Assembly (NCBI GenBank): GCA_940671915.1
Contig: CALNVZ010003434.1
Span: 7,791,396-7,855,395, forward strand
Direction: 5' to 3'
Source: Paracentrotus lividus
Taxonomy: Eukaryota; Echinodermata; Echinoidea; Camarodonta; Echinidae
DNA length: 64,000 bases
Shown: one piece after another, positions 30,301 to 43,221 of the stretch
Numbering within the stretch: the stretch's first letter is position 1
Layout: each line of letters opens with the position of its first letter
Program-made: the position numbers and the translations under genes
Notes under the pieces: model-generated
Told to the model about the DNA's origin: nothing
Database searches by the model: none
Seen by the model: only the letters and a program-made list of their open reading frames with translations

Positions 30301-31584
30301 ATGAATACTGTTATGAAAATTTAATTTATTTTGGGGGTATTTATGTTATACGCCTACTTAGCTTTCAATCGATGTAAGGTTGTATTTACTCCGTCAACGG
30401 TCTTTAAATGATTGCATCTGAGTGATACACGTCTGTCATAATCCCAGCCAATCAACTTATCGATGAGTGGGTGGGGGCGGGGGAGGAATGGAAGAAATCA
30501 CGATGAAAATAAAATTGAAATACGATTTAAATGGGAGTATTCATTTGTAGTGCCATCAGTATGGGAACAAAGACAGCTATAAAGGGAGGGTGGTGATAAA
30601 ACAGACTAAATCAACAGAAAATCTGAAGAGAAAGATTTATCCATGATATACATTTTCTAAACATTACAAAGAATGTACGAAATGCAAGAAATTTTAAATT
30701 GATAGACCTTCATAAATTATGATTAAGAATATTACCTGATGACGGTAGAAAATGAATTGAAAACACAGTGAAAGGAAAAAAAAGTATGGGTGCTCTCTGT
30801 ATAGTGTTCTTAACTACCTCATACTTGCGGATGACACGTTACCATGGTTACGTGGTCATTTCATGTAGAGCGAAGCGAACAGGATATTAATCTTCCCAAC
30901 TAATCTGATTAAAGTAATGACCCTTTTACTGCGTCATTTCTGATGGTCGCCTTCCCTCTTTATTAATCATTATCCTGTCCATCATTTTTAGTTGGACACC
31001 CAGAAGCGTGTAGTCTCATTTTTAGGCAAACTAACGGTTCCATATTCAAAGCATGTTCATATTAATTATGTGAGTATGGAATGCACGTTTCAAATTCATT
31101 TTATTCAAATGCAAATTTATTTTTCTTTTTTTTGGTTTTTTTGTTGTTGATAATTTTCTAATTGGTAATTAAGTAAAGAAAAATATATTCTGAATTATTT
31201 GTTGTATATTTTGCCTGCAATGAAGTCTACCCAAATTCGCTGGCGTCTCTTCTACCACTTTCCAAGTGTGGTATAATTTCTTCTTTCATTTGCTGAAATG
31301 ATAATCGTCTGTATATCAGCGAAATTGCATCGCATGCGCCTTTTATACTTGAGTGACGTTTGAGTCTACATCATAATTAGATTTTATGCTTAGGTTTTAT
31401 TTTTTCTTAATTTATTACTTCCTCAATGTATAAAACGCTGTGTGGTGCTATATTTGAAAATATGAAATGGATGAGCAAAAGGGGAACAACCTAATTACGG
31501 TTATGATTATTAATTATTTATCTATTTCATTATCATCATTTGAATTTTTAAACATACCGTATCTTCCAACCTGCAGGAGAGAAT

Positions 31585-31707
31585 GCAGTGTCCCACAGTG
31601 TGTTAATAAAAAAAATAAAAAAAAACTACTATGTAGCATTTTAAAGATGATTTTTATATTACATTTACACTTTCAATCAAATTGTGCTTCACACTGTGGG
31701 ACGCTGC
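31585..31707. mobile_element. Small MITE with GCAGYGTCCCACAGTGTG ends
   Basis: The left 18 bp (31585-31602) match the inverted right 18 bp (31690-31707) with one mismatch. The total is 123 bp and the interior is AT-rich. It is likely a short non-autonomous element; borders may extend outward by some bases. Confidence 0.6.
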
Positions 31708-31820
31708 TTTCTTTCCCGGAGGCCTATGTTTTACCATAATACCGTATATTATATGAAGAAGTGAATCACTAATTCTATGAATGTATGTTCAACACATTAA
31801 AGAAACAAAAAAATACCCTA

Positions 31821-32036
31821 CTACCCCCCCCCCCAAAAAAAAACAAAAAAAACAAACAAACAAAAACAAAACAAACAAAACAAAACAAAAAAACAAACAA
31901 CAAAAAAAAAAACAAAACAACAACAACAACAACAAACAAAAAACAAAAAAACAAAAACAAAAACGTCCCCCCAAAAAAAAAAAAACACACACACACACAC
32001 ACACATACACAAAAGAAGACAAAAATGTATTTTTAG
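31821..32036. repeat. A-rich AAAC/AC simple repeat
   Basis: A long run of A with C interruptions (CAAA, CAA, then (CA)n at about 31985-32009). It explains the overlapping frames on both strands here. Confidence 0.9.
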
Positions 32037-32478
32037 TAAATTACCAGCAACTCTGCTGCACGGTAAATTACTGTGCTAGTACAGAAATGGTATTTTTTTT
32101 TTTAAACAGCAAACTCACTTCCAACAGTAAATTTTAATCATTTCTCACGGGAAAAGGAAAGTGTGCTGGTATTTACAATATCTTATTTACAGTGTATGGC
32201 AGCACGTCTATATCGGATCCAAGTTGACAAATTAAACATGATATAGAGAAAATATCATAATACATAATTTTGCACCAGCAGCTCTGTATATTGATATGGA
32301 TTTATTGGTGACGAATTGGTTAATCTCAATACATTAGGCGTCGATCTTAAATACTGAGTAATAAGAACGTCTTATCATTATGCTAATTCTTTAAAGGAGA
32401 CATCAGATTGAATTAGATTTACATAATTACAACACATGAGCGGGGGGAGGGGTGAGCGAGTTGTAATTAGTGACAGAG

Positions 32479-32513
<35 letters not shown>

Positions 32514-35500
32514 AGAAAGAAGTAGGGAGAGAAAAAAGGGGGGGGGGGGTGGGGTGAAAACCGAGACTGGAGAGATGGGGAAGGGAAAGAGGAGAGGAAG
32601 TGAAGAAGAAGAGGAGTGGTTATGTTGTGGGATATAAATTGTAAAAAAATGTAAAAATGAGATTGCATAAATCAAGTTATGCTGTATTTGGTCGGGAAGT
32701 GCCTATAAATTTGCACAACTGCACAATCTTGACAAAATAAAATGACAAGTTAAATCCCACATTCATCTTGAACGATTATTGTGCTCTTATATCGAACAGA
32801 AAAGAAGTACTTATAAGCCTTTGAAAGTTTGTTTGCAATAGACTGTCATATTAATTCAATTCCGTGATTGTATTATGAATCTTAATAAGGTTCGTTGGAG
32901 GATTTCTAAAGCTCAACTTTACGTTTTTGTAGCCAAAACTAAGTTGAAATGTATTTGTTCAAGTATGTTTCCATATTTTTTCCATTTACATACACATACA
33001 CTATTTAGGTGGTGAGCAAGCAGCTCCAAAATGTTTGAATGTACAAAAAATTGAAACTGCTCCCAACCTCTCGGTAAATTATAAAAAGTCTTTTTAACTA
33101 GTTACGCGGAGCCATGCTGAGTTGCCACGAGTTATCCCGAATTTACAAGAAGATCTCTTCGGGTATGTGAGTTCATCTCAAGATACAACGAGTGATCTAC
33201 AATAATTATAACATGTTTACTAATGTTTGGACTGCTTGCGACTTTGAGGAGAGTCGTGGGATGTTGTGGCGACTTATCCCCAGTTACAAGAAGATTTAAT
33301 ACACGAAATTGCCTCTTTGTGGTTATTCGCCACAGCTTGCTATAAATTGCCATCTCAAGATTCCCCCCAACTCGCGATCGTTTCGTTACATTACTATTCT
33401 AACTTCTCTTACATAAATGCGCCATATTTTTTTCTTTCATTCCAGAATCCAATCTTATTTGAATTAATAAATTAGAAGATGCAGTTCCGTAGCTGATTCG
33501 TCATGCCAAGCATTTTAATTGTATACTCAATTATAGTCTACATGGCATGTGAATTGTTAGACGTATTTACTGCAAAATTGGCAGTAATCCGCTGTTTTGA
33601 TTGCACTTTCTACTCACGTAGACGCCTCATCAATTCTTATTCCTGCACTTTTCCGAGCAAACTGTGTTTTTAAACGTAAATAGTTTTTACTCTGTTGGGA
33701 TGTACAGGAAATAATAATATTCACTTGTCTCCAACGGTTAATAGACACACGCAACTGATGTGAAAAGGGATCCAGGCTGCCGTGAAAAAAAAAGAAAGAA
33801 AACAAAAAAAAGCAATTTTCTGTCTTTAAATACGCCATCAATCATTGCGTCTATAACGATATATGACGCTCCAACCACATTTTCCTCCCGTTACTCGCCG
33901 TGCCCATGCAATAATTATACGCCTCTCCACCCAAACTTCTACCAATAAACAATTAGTCATGACTCACATGTCTTTGTGATAATAATATTTGAGAAAATAT
34001 TGAGGAAATGTTGAAAAAATATTTGCCGAGATATCTACATGTCTGGACAGTGCATTGGATGGGCAACACGTTAACACCTTAATGAACGGCATCAATTATT
34101 TTTAAAAATACCGGGTAGATTAAACATTTGTCATTCTGTCTTAATGAAACCCGTTTGGTGGACTTTTTGATAAACTTAAAATTTATTCAAGGCATGTCTC
34201 CCCAAGCAACTAAAAGTACGTGAATGTTTTCCACGATAGGTTAATTAATTATCAGTTTAGGAACCTTATTTAGCTCTTATTTGCAAATAATATGTCAAAT
34301 ACAGGGCTCCTGATGAAGAAACGACAGTTTGACGTCAAACTTTATTCAAAATTTGTCTTCTTCATAATCAAAATGAAAGATGAGATTTTAGGGTGCTACT
34401 GGTAACCAAGGCGACACTGAATAATTGTTTTGTCTTCCTTGTGACGTTTCACAGTAGAAGGAACGCATGCATTTATGGCGTTATTCATACATCCACGTTC
34501 TTTTTCTTGAATAAATAAAAGAATATCAAACAACAATTTCAATATATAAAGTTAGAAGCGGACGGCATCGTACTAAATTTTTAAAGTCCTGTAAATATGA
34601 TATTTTCGCAAGATGTTGACAGAAATTTGCTTGGTGGAGAAACGCGATCTAAATCAAACACTCGGGTATATTTCAATAACCGTCATGACATACTGAAAGG
34701 ACGATGGCCGAGTTGTTCCTATTATTCTCCCCACCATCTTGAACTGGCTATTTATTTCTTTTTGTCGAAAATACTTATGAGTATGACGCTGTAAAGAGGA
34801 AATATGTGTTGGATATCGTAGAACGAATAGAGACAGAAAAAGATATATAGAGAGAGAGAGAGAGAGAGAAGAGGACTAAACGTAACAACACGGCGCACTC
34901 CCCTATCCTCCTCGTTTGGTTCCTGAGGAGTATTCTCAAGAAGAATAAGAAGAAGAAGAAGAAGAAGAGAGATAGAGAGGGAATGAAGGATGGAGGGGGG
35001 GGGGGGCTGGATTAGGGAGGCCAATATAAGATAGACGAAGGAAGTGACGATAGATATATATGACAAGACTGAGCTGATGAGATGTATGCATACAATACCG
35101 AACGAAATGCCACCGTCATTAATAAGTCTTGTCACACCCAGGAAATCCATAAATTTCATCGCGAAATAGCAATCAATAGCGAAAATGACTCTTCTTATTT
35201 GAGTTACAACTGTTTGAAAGGAACAGAAAAAAAAGGTGGTCTCGTAAATAATACATGTATGCGTTTTGCCACTGTCTGTTTATTCATGAAATTGATTGTC
35301 GCGTATAAATCATAGAGCCAATAAAAACCCAGTTCTGGAACACTAATCTTTCCCTAAATTGGGAGCATATATCTTCATAATTCTTCTGGATTCAAAAGAA
35401 AATAACATGTCTCGAAGATAATGATTCGTCGCTTTTACATAATTTACTATAAATGGCGTTTCAAGAAATTGATAGGGGTGGAGATTTTTAAAACAAAATA

Positions 35501-35945
35501 GGGGAATTTTATGTCCCCCAAAGGGCAATAAGAAAGAATTTTCATTATCTTCCCCCCTTTTTAGTGTGTGTTGGTGTGTGTGTGTGTGTGTGTAGGTGTG
35601 TGTGTGTGTGTGTGTGATGGATACGCCATTGAGTATCCAATATACCCTAGTCACATTGGACAAACAGAGACCAGCCATAATGAACACGAGGAAAGGTTCT
35701 AATACTGCCCGTTGTATGGTAATATATCGGTAGGTTAGGAGACGGTCTCACTAGTATGACTGATGTATAATGGGTTACTAAAGAAACAAAAGAGACTTTT
35801 TAAAAGCATTCATCTGTTTGACCAGACAGGTGACGATTAAACATCCTTATTGACGTCGACTTTTATAGCTTTGCTTTCTTTGTTTTTCTTTATTTGATGC
35901 ATACGAACATTGTCACAGCCGATTGTGCGTCGGTCATGCACCTTC

Positions 35946-36165
35946 AGGGCCTGTCTCACAGGAGGCGATCGTTGTTCCGACAACTGATTAAAGGCGATCC
36001 TGCCCGAGCATCTCTAAGCTAAAACGAGGACTGAAGATGCGATCTGTGTGCAAGCCGCCATTGTTCCACGAATATTTGCGAAGAGCATGGCTTAATCTGC
36101 ATACGGTTTTATGCAAACACACGCCAGCCAATCGCGATCGCGCTGCATGTGAGTCCGAGCGTACA

Positions 36166-36207
<42 letters not shown>

Positions 36208-36628
36208 GAGCACTGTATCAGTGTTCGGATCTTGATGCATCGCTACCTTCTCGCTTGCACAACTCTCTCATGCATCCGAGCATGCGAGCAGTCGAATCAA
36301 TGCCGATAACAAATTGGCTCAAGACTTCGGCAATCGTTCGGGCGTTCTAGCTTTCGGTTTTTGGACCACTGCGTAAGAGTCACACATCGTTGGTATGAAT
36401 GGGCAGCTTGCAAAGTTCGTTACCGCGTACGTATTTTGAACTCCCTCTACACTATGAGGAACGTGCATCTTTAAGTGACTATTGTTTGTGAGGACACAAG
36501 CGGTTGTTGTAGCCGAGCGTAAATAGAGTCGTAGGTAGGTCTATAATCGTCGTTTTTAGGCGATCTCAAAACGATTCTGAAATTCTTACGTTGTCGCCAC
36601 GACGATCGCCTCCTGTGGGACAGGCCCT
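35946..36628. mobile_element. TIR element with AGGGCCTGTCYCACAGGAGG ends
   Basis: The first 27 bp (35946-35972) and the inverted last 27 bp (36602-36628) differ at one base. The interior (about 36000-36480) is the reverse complement of the split copy around 11955-17178, but the outer AGGGCCTG ends are missing there. The interior has a (GT)n array (36170-36205). At 683 bp with no transposase, it is non-autonomous. Confidence 0.82.
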
Positions 36629-36718
36629 TTAGTCGTTGCGTCTGGTCTTTGTTTGATTCCGAAGAACATCCGTTCCTCGGATCTAGGGATGCGCACTTTT
36701 CTTACAGGCACACAGGAA

Positions 36719-37340
36719 CAATGTGGCCCTATACCCTGCTACAACAATATCAAAACGCAAAGAATCGCAGGAGTAAGGAGCATAGTTGCTCTATTCACCT
36801 GCGACACAATATCAAAACGCAAAGAATCGCAGGAGTAAGGAGCATAGTGGCTCTATTCACATGCGACAGCAATATAAAAACACAAGGAACCGCAGGAGTA
36901 AGGAACATAGTGGCCCTATTCACCTGCGACAACAATATCAAAACGCAAAGAATCGCAGGAGTAAGGAGCATAGTTGCTCTATTCACCTGCGACAACAATA
37001 TCAAAACACAAAGAATCGCAGGAGTAAGGAGCATATAGTGGCCCTATTCACCTGCGACACAATATCAAAACGCAAAGAATCGCAGGAGTAAGGAGCATAG
37101 TGGCCCTATTCACCTGCGACAACAATATCAAAACGCAAAGAATCGCAGGAGTAAGGAGCATAATGGCCCTATTCACCTGCGACAACAATATCAAAACGCA
37201 AAGAATCGCAGGAGTAAGGAGCATAGTGGCCCTATTCACCTGCTACAACAATATCAAAACGCAAGGAACCGCAGGAGTAAGGAGCATAGTGGCCCTATTC
37301 ACCTGCGGCAACAATATCAAAAAGCAAAGAATCGCAGGAG
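36719..37340. repeat. 63-bp minisatellite, about 10 copies
   Basis: The unit contains ATCAAAACGCAAAGAATCGC, AGGAGTAAGGAGCATAGTGG and CCCTATTCACCTGCGACAAC. Unit length is mostly 63 bp (21 codons), so frames stay open on both strands (for example plus-strand NIKTQRIAGVRSIVALFTCD repeated). Copies are highly similar, with 1-2 bp indels in three of them that break the frame. There is no start context, splice structure or codon bias suggesting translation. Confidence 0.93.
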
Positions 37341-37359
37341 GAGACAACCGCCCGACACA

Positions 37360-40300
37360 GGCTGCAAGACTCGCTCTTGCAAAAACATGGACGATCGGTT
37401 GTGACTATGGCATATTATTAAGACGGATCATATGTTATTCCAAGATGGACAAACAATACAGTACAGACAGACGTTACAACCACTACCATTAGTTTTCAAT
37501 CCTACTTGTCATACTGATAAAGGTGAAAGAGATTGAGTGTCATATATCGATTTACGGTTTGTGATAAGCATTAATAGAAAATAAGAAAGGTTTTCAACTT
37601 GGACTTCAAACTTTCTGAGGATGCTCGATCCAAAAAAGGGTGACACAGTAGCTTTGGCCCATAAAACAACTGCGCCACGTTAATGAGACAAGGTATTCTC
37701 CATACGACCTATACGACCTATAGTTCTTCATTCTAAAACAAAAGAAAGAAAGAAAGAAAGAAAAAAAGCAGAAAACATTCCTGGAATAATAATCTAGCGC
37801 ACGAGTTTGCTATTACGACATGGCCGCGGTATGTGATATCGCTTTCTGTATCTTAATGACCTGGATGTCTTGCTTTATGTTTTCCAGTAATATTAGAAAT
37901 ACTGGCGTTTCACATTTTCAGCTGAATGAAATACGAGCATAGCTTTTAACCTTTCTTTCTCATCAGCAATGCGGCCCATTTCTTCTCATTTTCTCTCTCG
38001 TTAAATTCCCATTTGCCTGCAAGTCTCTCTAGCTAGTTATCAGTCACCCTATCTTTCTTCTTCCAAGTTTTGTTTTTATGTCGTTGATTCTGATACCACC
38101 TTACCCCTCCCAAATTCTTTGATTTCATCTCCACTCTCATTTCCTTCTCCACCTCTCTATATATCTGGCCTACTTTTAAATCCATGTTTTATGTCTTGCT
38201 TCAAGATGTCTTGTTCGCCATCACCGGTTTCTGCTTAGGGGCATTAATATACGGAGACTAGTTTTTTCTTATCTGCCGCCCCTTAACAAATAGGTCTTCT
38301 ACACGAATCTGACTCCCGAGGAAACGGCGCAAAATGAGAAATTATTCTTGGCGGGGCCTGGTTTGCAATCATGATGAGGGTAGATTGCTGAGTGGAGAGG
38401 AGGTCATTGTTATTTAACATTGACAGGAGATACTTCGGTCACACCAGGTAGCCAGATCCCAGGTCTACCATGGCCCCGTAATACAAAGGTTTGAAATCAA
38501 TTACAACATACCGATGCCTAATAAAAGTTACTGTTTCATAGACTTTTTGTTCTATAGATGGACCAGTATCCAATATGAATCGTTTATTGATTGTGTTGTA
38601 CAGGGCCAAGAACATAAGATTGCTATTATCATGACTATTGGCCCGTTGATGGTCGGGTTGTAGCCCTACGGACTGGGGTGTGATTACAGTTTTAGGTCAC
38701 AACCTATCGTGCATCGGATTTCTAAGACCAAGGAGATTTAAAGTTGGAGTGACAACGAAATGCAAATTAATTCATGGCGCTTCCATTTTTGTTTTTAATA
38801 GAAGTACAAAAGAATACACATGTGCACTGTAGCCTTTGGTGGCTACCTGTGATGCCGCCAGTTTCATATGAAAACTGAAAAGTAATTCGTGTTGAACATA
38901 AATAATTGGGAATATTTTCTATTTTATTTGATCACAGAACATGGATATTAAACACATGACTGAATCTGTATCAAAGCCCTATTATGTCATAAACTTGGGC
39001 GAAATATTGTATGCTAATAATTGTAAGATATGAAATACCTCAGAATTCGACAATTTTTAAATCAACATTTTACACATTTCCACAAACTTCCACAGTACAC
39101 AAATTTAAGATTAGTTTGTTGGAATATATTCATTTGCGATGTTATATGTCACATTATGCGGCCACATGCGACCAGTTGAGTAATTTCAAGTCATATTTCA
39201 AGAAATATTGCAACATTTATTTTTGCTTTCCCCTGTGAAAGTGAGCGATATGTCTGCTCATACAATCCGACCAGAGGCAGCGAAAAGTAATTATCACTAC
39301 AAAAGCATATTTCGTTTTGTAACTGGCCAGTAAGTCTATAGTTTTTTTTTCTTCTTCTTTTGTCTACAATCTGCGAGAAAATTCCAATGAAACTCATGTC
39401 TAGCATATTTTCTCCCTGCGGCATCAAAGTGGCTTTAAAGAGAATGAGTGAGATGTTTCTCTATCTCTTTTACCTCCATGCTAAGACAATCATTGTGTCA
39501 GACGCAATACAACGTAGGTTGCACCACCACCAAACCCCAAAAGATTAAATGGATCAACCGAAATTACCAACCTTTTCGGTTCTTTTGGTCCGGTCAAAAT
39601 CTGGTTTATCACATTGATTTATTTTGTTTTGGGAGGAAAGATCTATGATAAGTCAAAGACCTTTGATTTTGTTTTTTTCAGATGTTTTTACGATGGCGAT
39701 GTAGCAAGTGATAGTGTATTCGCTTTCTAAGCTAAGAAATGTTATACACAAGGCAAAGTACTCGGAAAGTTAAAATTTCTCATCATTTTAATATGATGAG
39801 GAAAGCGGACACTTGGCGGCAAGAACAAACATGATATAGAGGGAATAAGGTTATTGGGTTATGCGGTGCAAGAGTTAGAAAGTGTCGCCGAGATAAATTG
39901 AAAAGAAACGAAGGGATATTAATATTGCAAGTGGATAAACAATCGGGAAAGTAATTATGGTCATTAGCGTGTGGAAGGAATATAATGATAGGCATAACAA
40001 AGATAGTTAATAGAAGGGAGATTATTGCTATCACAGACGTCAGTTTCTGAGAAAGAAAAATTGAAAATAAGCCAAGGATAAGCAATCATTTAGACATTAA
40101 TATTTCAGCAAAGACAGGAAATAAATCGCATAATTAATAGAATGTTACATAATCTTATAAAGCGAGGAAAGAGGAGATCGAGTTGGAGGGGGGGGTTGTA
40201 GAGAGAAAGGGACTGAGAGAGTTTACAGACAAGTTCGAGGGAAGCACGTACGTTCCTCCTTGGATCTTGGCGTGCGCAGCCATATTGTGCGGTGGTCACA

Positions 40301-40430
40301 TGTTTGGATTTCCATTGGTCACATCACGTCTTAAGTGAAAAATTCACTCTCCACGCCAAACACAATAGAAAGTCGTAGATAGATGCAAGTTGTGTTGTGA
40401 CCATCGCGGTCTATTGTCACCTTGTGCGAC
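37360..40430. other. Non-coding stretch, nothing identified
   Basis: No gene, long tandem array or clear TIR pair was recognised. Short open frames lack motifs. Confidence 0.5.
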
Positions 40431-40439
40431 AAAGGGTTC

Positions 40440-41460
40440 GTTCATTTATGTTCGTGTTTTTCATGCAACAAAATGACACCGAAGACAAAATAGTAAAAAA
40501 ATCCCACAGAAATAACACAAAAGCGACAACGTTGTGAATATACACCTCTACTTGGATATTGGTGTTTGAAATATACCAATTAAACACACAATTTGGCGTT
40601 TCTATGGTCACTTTTAAGAGTGCTCAAAATGACGATTTATTTTTTTACTAAACCAAATATAGAAATTATATGTGCTTTTATAAAATCATAATTTTTTTAA
40701 TATCTCTTCCCTTTTGATATTTTGAAAAAAATATTAAATTTTAATTAGAAGTTAACATGAACCGATACCGTTGTTGGTTTAAGGAGGATAGTTTTTTTGA
40801 CTTGGGGACGCCCCTTTGAAATCAGGTAAAATCTTCTCTTTTTTACAAATAAAACCATAGATTCGTAAAGAACATTTCATTTCAATATTGTCAATCGTTT
40901 ATTTATGATTTTAATGTTGATATCAATCATCGAAATTAAAATTTGGAGTGTGGAAATACAATGTATGTCTATGTTTCGTTGGGTTAATGCTGCAGTAAAC
41001 AGGAAAAAATTAATTAATATTGTATTGAAACTCGCAGAAAATAAATGTCAGCTAGCGTTAAGAGGCTATATCGCCGCGACTATCGGCCAAGTTTTCCAGT
41101 CCCATTCCGGTGTTTGGTAATATTTCACGTGGGTTTCACAAGTGATATTCCAGGATGTGTCTCCAAGTCAAAAAAACTATCCTCCTTAAACCAACAACGG
41201 TATCGGTTCAGGTAACTTCTAATTAACATTTCATATTTTTTTCAAAATATCAAAAAGGGATCGAGATATTGAAAAACTATGATTTTATAACCCCAAAATT
41301 CGTCGTTTTGATCAGGCTTCCAAGATGCATAAATAACTGAGCGAAATAATTCCCAATTGTTTGTTGAATTAGTTTATTTGATACACCAATCTCCAAATTC
41401 AAGATGCATATGCACCATTTTGCCACTTTTGATGTATTTCGGTGTTTTTTTTTATAATTT
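40440..41460. mobile_element. Element with long inverted ends (200-350 bp)
   Basis: The core inverted repeat is 40625-40806 against 41161-41310. It includes GAACCGATACCGTTGTTGGT and AAGGAGGATAGTTTTTTTGA on the left, mirrored at 41165-41212. Weaker similarity (ATTGGTGTTT..ATACCAATTAAA) extends outward on both sides to about 40440 and 41455. The middle (40807-41160) has an open frame of 71 codons (40905-41120) that matches no family I know. It is likely a non-autonomous foldback-like element; outer borders are uncertain. Confidence 0.75.
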
Positions 41461-42651
41461 TGCTGTCCAACTTGTTTCTACTGCTTGAGCAAAACATTAC
41501 AACAAATTACCGACCGCTCGCGTTGCACACGAAAACTAGCGTGCGCGCGCACCTTAAACCAACATGGCGCCCTCCTGACGGCGAACACATAACCAATAGG
41601 CGAGAAACGTACGTGGAAGGGGTATAAGAGCAAGAGATAAATAAATAGATAGGAAAAATATAAAGAGAGAGAGAGAGACAGAAAGAAAGAGAGGATGAGA
41701 AAGAAAGAAAGAGAGGATTGAATGACATGGCAGTGTCGCAAACATTTACCTTGCGTTCTTGAGGGTATTGAACTTTCTCGATGAATTGAGTTGAAATCTC
41801 AGAAGATATCGCCTTGAACGCGCAGCAATAACTATTTACGTTATAAGTAGGACACTGCCCTACGATCTTATTTCATAAAATTAAATATAATTGTCAAAAG
41901 TCTCTTCTTATTACGTTCACTGCTCAAGATGATGGGATACTGGATCCCTTGCTATTCAAAGAACACATCAAGCTTTTTTTATTTGTATAGGCCTTTACTG
42001 AATGCCATCGGCGATTTGTGAAGTCGAGCAGATCGAGCATTTGATAGCATTTAGGACAATCGGAAATTATATATATATACAACAAAACAAAGCAAATGCA
42101 AACAACAACAACAAAACGATGATTGCCACAAATCCCCTTTTCATAAGGGCTATGAGCAAATTCAACTTCTTATGTTTAAAAAAAAAAAAAAAAAAAAAAA
42201 AGGACAAGATGATATATACATGTACGGTATATTATTTAGTGCAACGTATAAATTGCATATACTAATACCATGTTTTTACTTCACAGTTTGTTTTCATGAC
42301 TGTGTGCGTTCAGTATGTGCTTTTGTTTTTTGTTGGTGTGTGTGTGTGTGAATAAGAGAGAGAGATGAAGAGAGAGAGAGAGAGAGAGAGAGTAAATATA
42401 AATGTATGGAGTGATAAATGCAGTGATATTGTATAATCATTTTCTATAACAGATTAAGGAGATTGATCATGAATTATGCACAGCAGGAGATGATACGTCG
42501 ATAGTCATATCCATTTCAATCTGGTATCGACTACAGAAAACTGAGTTTGGGCGTTTTCCGTGCCCTAGTCGTTCCATTTTATCATTTTTAAAATTCATTA
42601 AACAAATATAAACACATGTAGCACTTCTAATGGATATATCTCAAAGATGAT
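41461..42651. other. Non-coding stretch with GA and A tracts
   Basis: It contains GA tracts (41660-41720, 42355-42392) and a 22-base A run (42179-42200). No gene supported. Confidence 0.55.
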
Positions 42652-43221
42652 ACACTGCAATAACGGTAGTGTTAAACTGGTGTTAAATGTGTTTATATAG
42701 GACAACTCTCATGGTGGTTTTGTCCTACATAAACACCAGGGCTCGTATTCCATAAACTATACTTAAGCAATTGTGCTTAAGTCTCAGTATCTTTTCTAAG
42801 ATTTTGTCCAGGAAAAAAAATTCTTAGCTTTTATTCCAAACACGTAAAGCACTTTGTCTGAGCTCAGAACGCATTAAGCAAAAGTATTAATTCTGTTAAT
42901 ATTGTCATGTTTAATTTGTGGACTCAAATGAGCTTGCCATATAATCAACATCCAAATTAAGCCACTAGGTAGTTAGGCTTAAAGTTAGGAAAAAATTCGC
43001 TTTTCTAATGTGCATTTTTGTAGGAGCAACTCAATTTAAGACGTTTTACTTAGCCCAAATCAAAAAATTTATGCTCAACTGTCAAAAATAGGCTAAGCAA
43101 AAATACTCTTGATTAAAACCAAAATTTATTTTAGCAAAAAAAATCCCAAGTTTCATGCTTAAGTCCAACATTTATGGAATACGGGCCCAGTAATGTTGAT
43201 TTAGCACCAGTCTAACAGTGT
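42652..43221. mobile_element. Outer MITE with ACACTG ends, split by another MITE
   Basis: The left end ACACTGC with GTTAAACTGGTGTTAAAT (42652-42692) matches the inverted right end ACACTGTTAGACTGGTGCTAAAT (read from 43221 back). The element is split by the MITE at 42739-43188; without it the outer element is about 120 bp. Confidence 0.65.
42739..43188. mobile_element. Inner MITE with GGGCTCGTATTCCATAAA ends
   Basis: The left end GGGCTCGTATTCCATAAA and the inverted right end GGGCCCGTATTCCATAAA differ at one base. Inside, ACTTAAGCA and GCTTAAGT motifs recur many times in both directions. At 450 bp it is non-coding. CAG on both sides may be a 3-bp target duplication. Confidence 0.82.

Larger units (their letters stand above)
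30310..35940. other. Non-coding stretch with simple repeats
   Basis: No gene supported. It includes an AC-rich/A-rich tract (31821-32036), GA tracts (32479-32511, 34850-34870), a G run (32538-32549), a GT array (35572-35616) and a small inverted repeat (31585-31707). All longer open frames fall in these tracts. Confidence 0.6.

Noticed and set aside
31775..32137. Overlapping frames on both strands
   Set aside because: A-rich/AC microsatellite translated as poly-Lys/Asn or poly-Phe/Val.
36649..37492. Plus- and minus-strand open frames that look like a repeat protein
   Set aside because: They are translations of the 63-bp minisatellite; 63 is divisible by three, so frames stay open by default.
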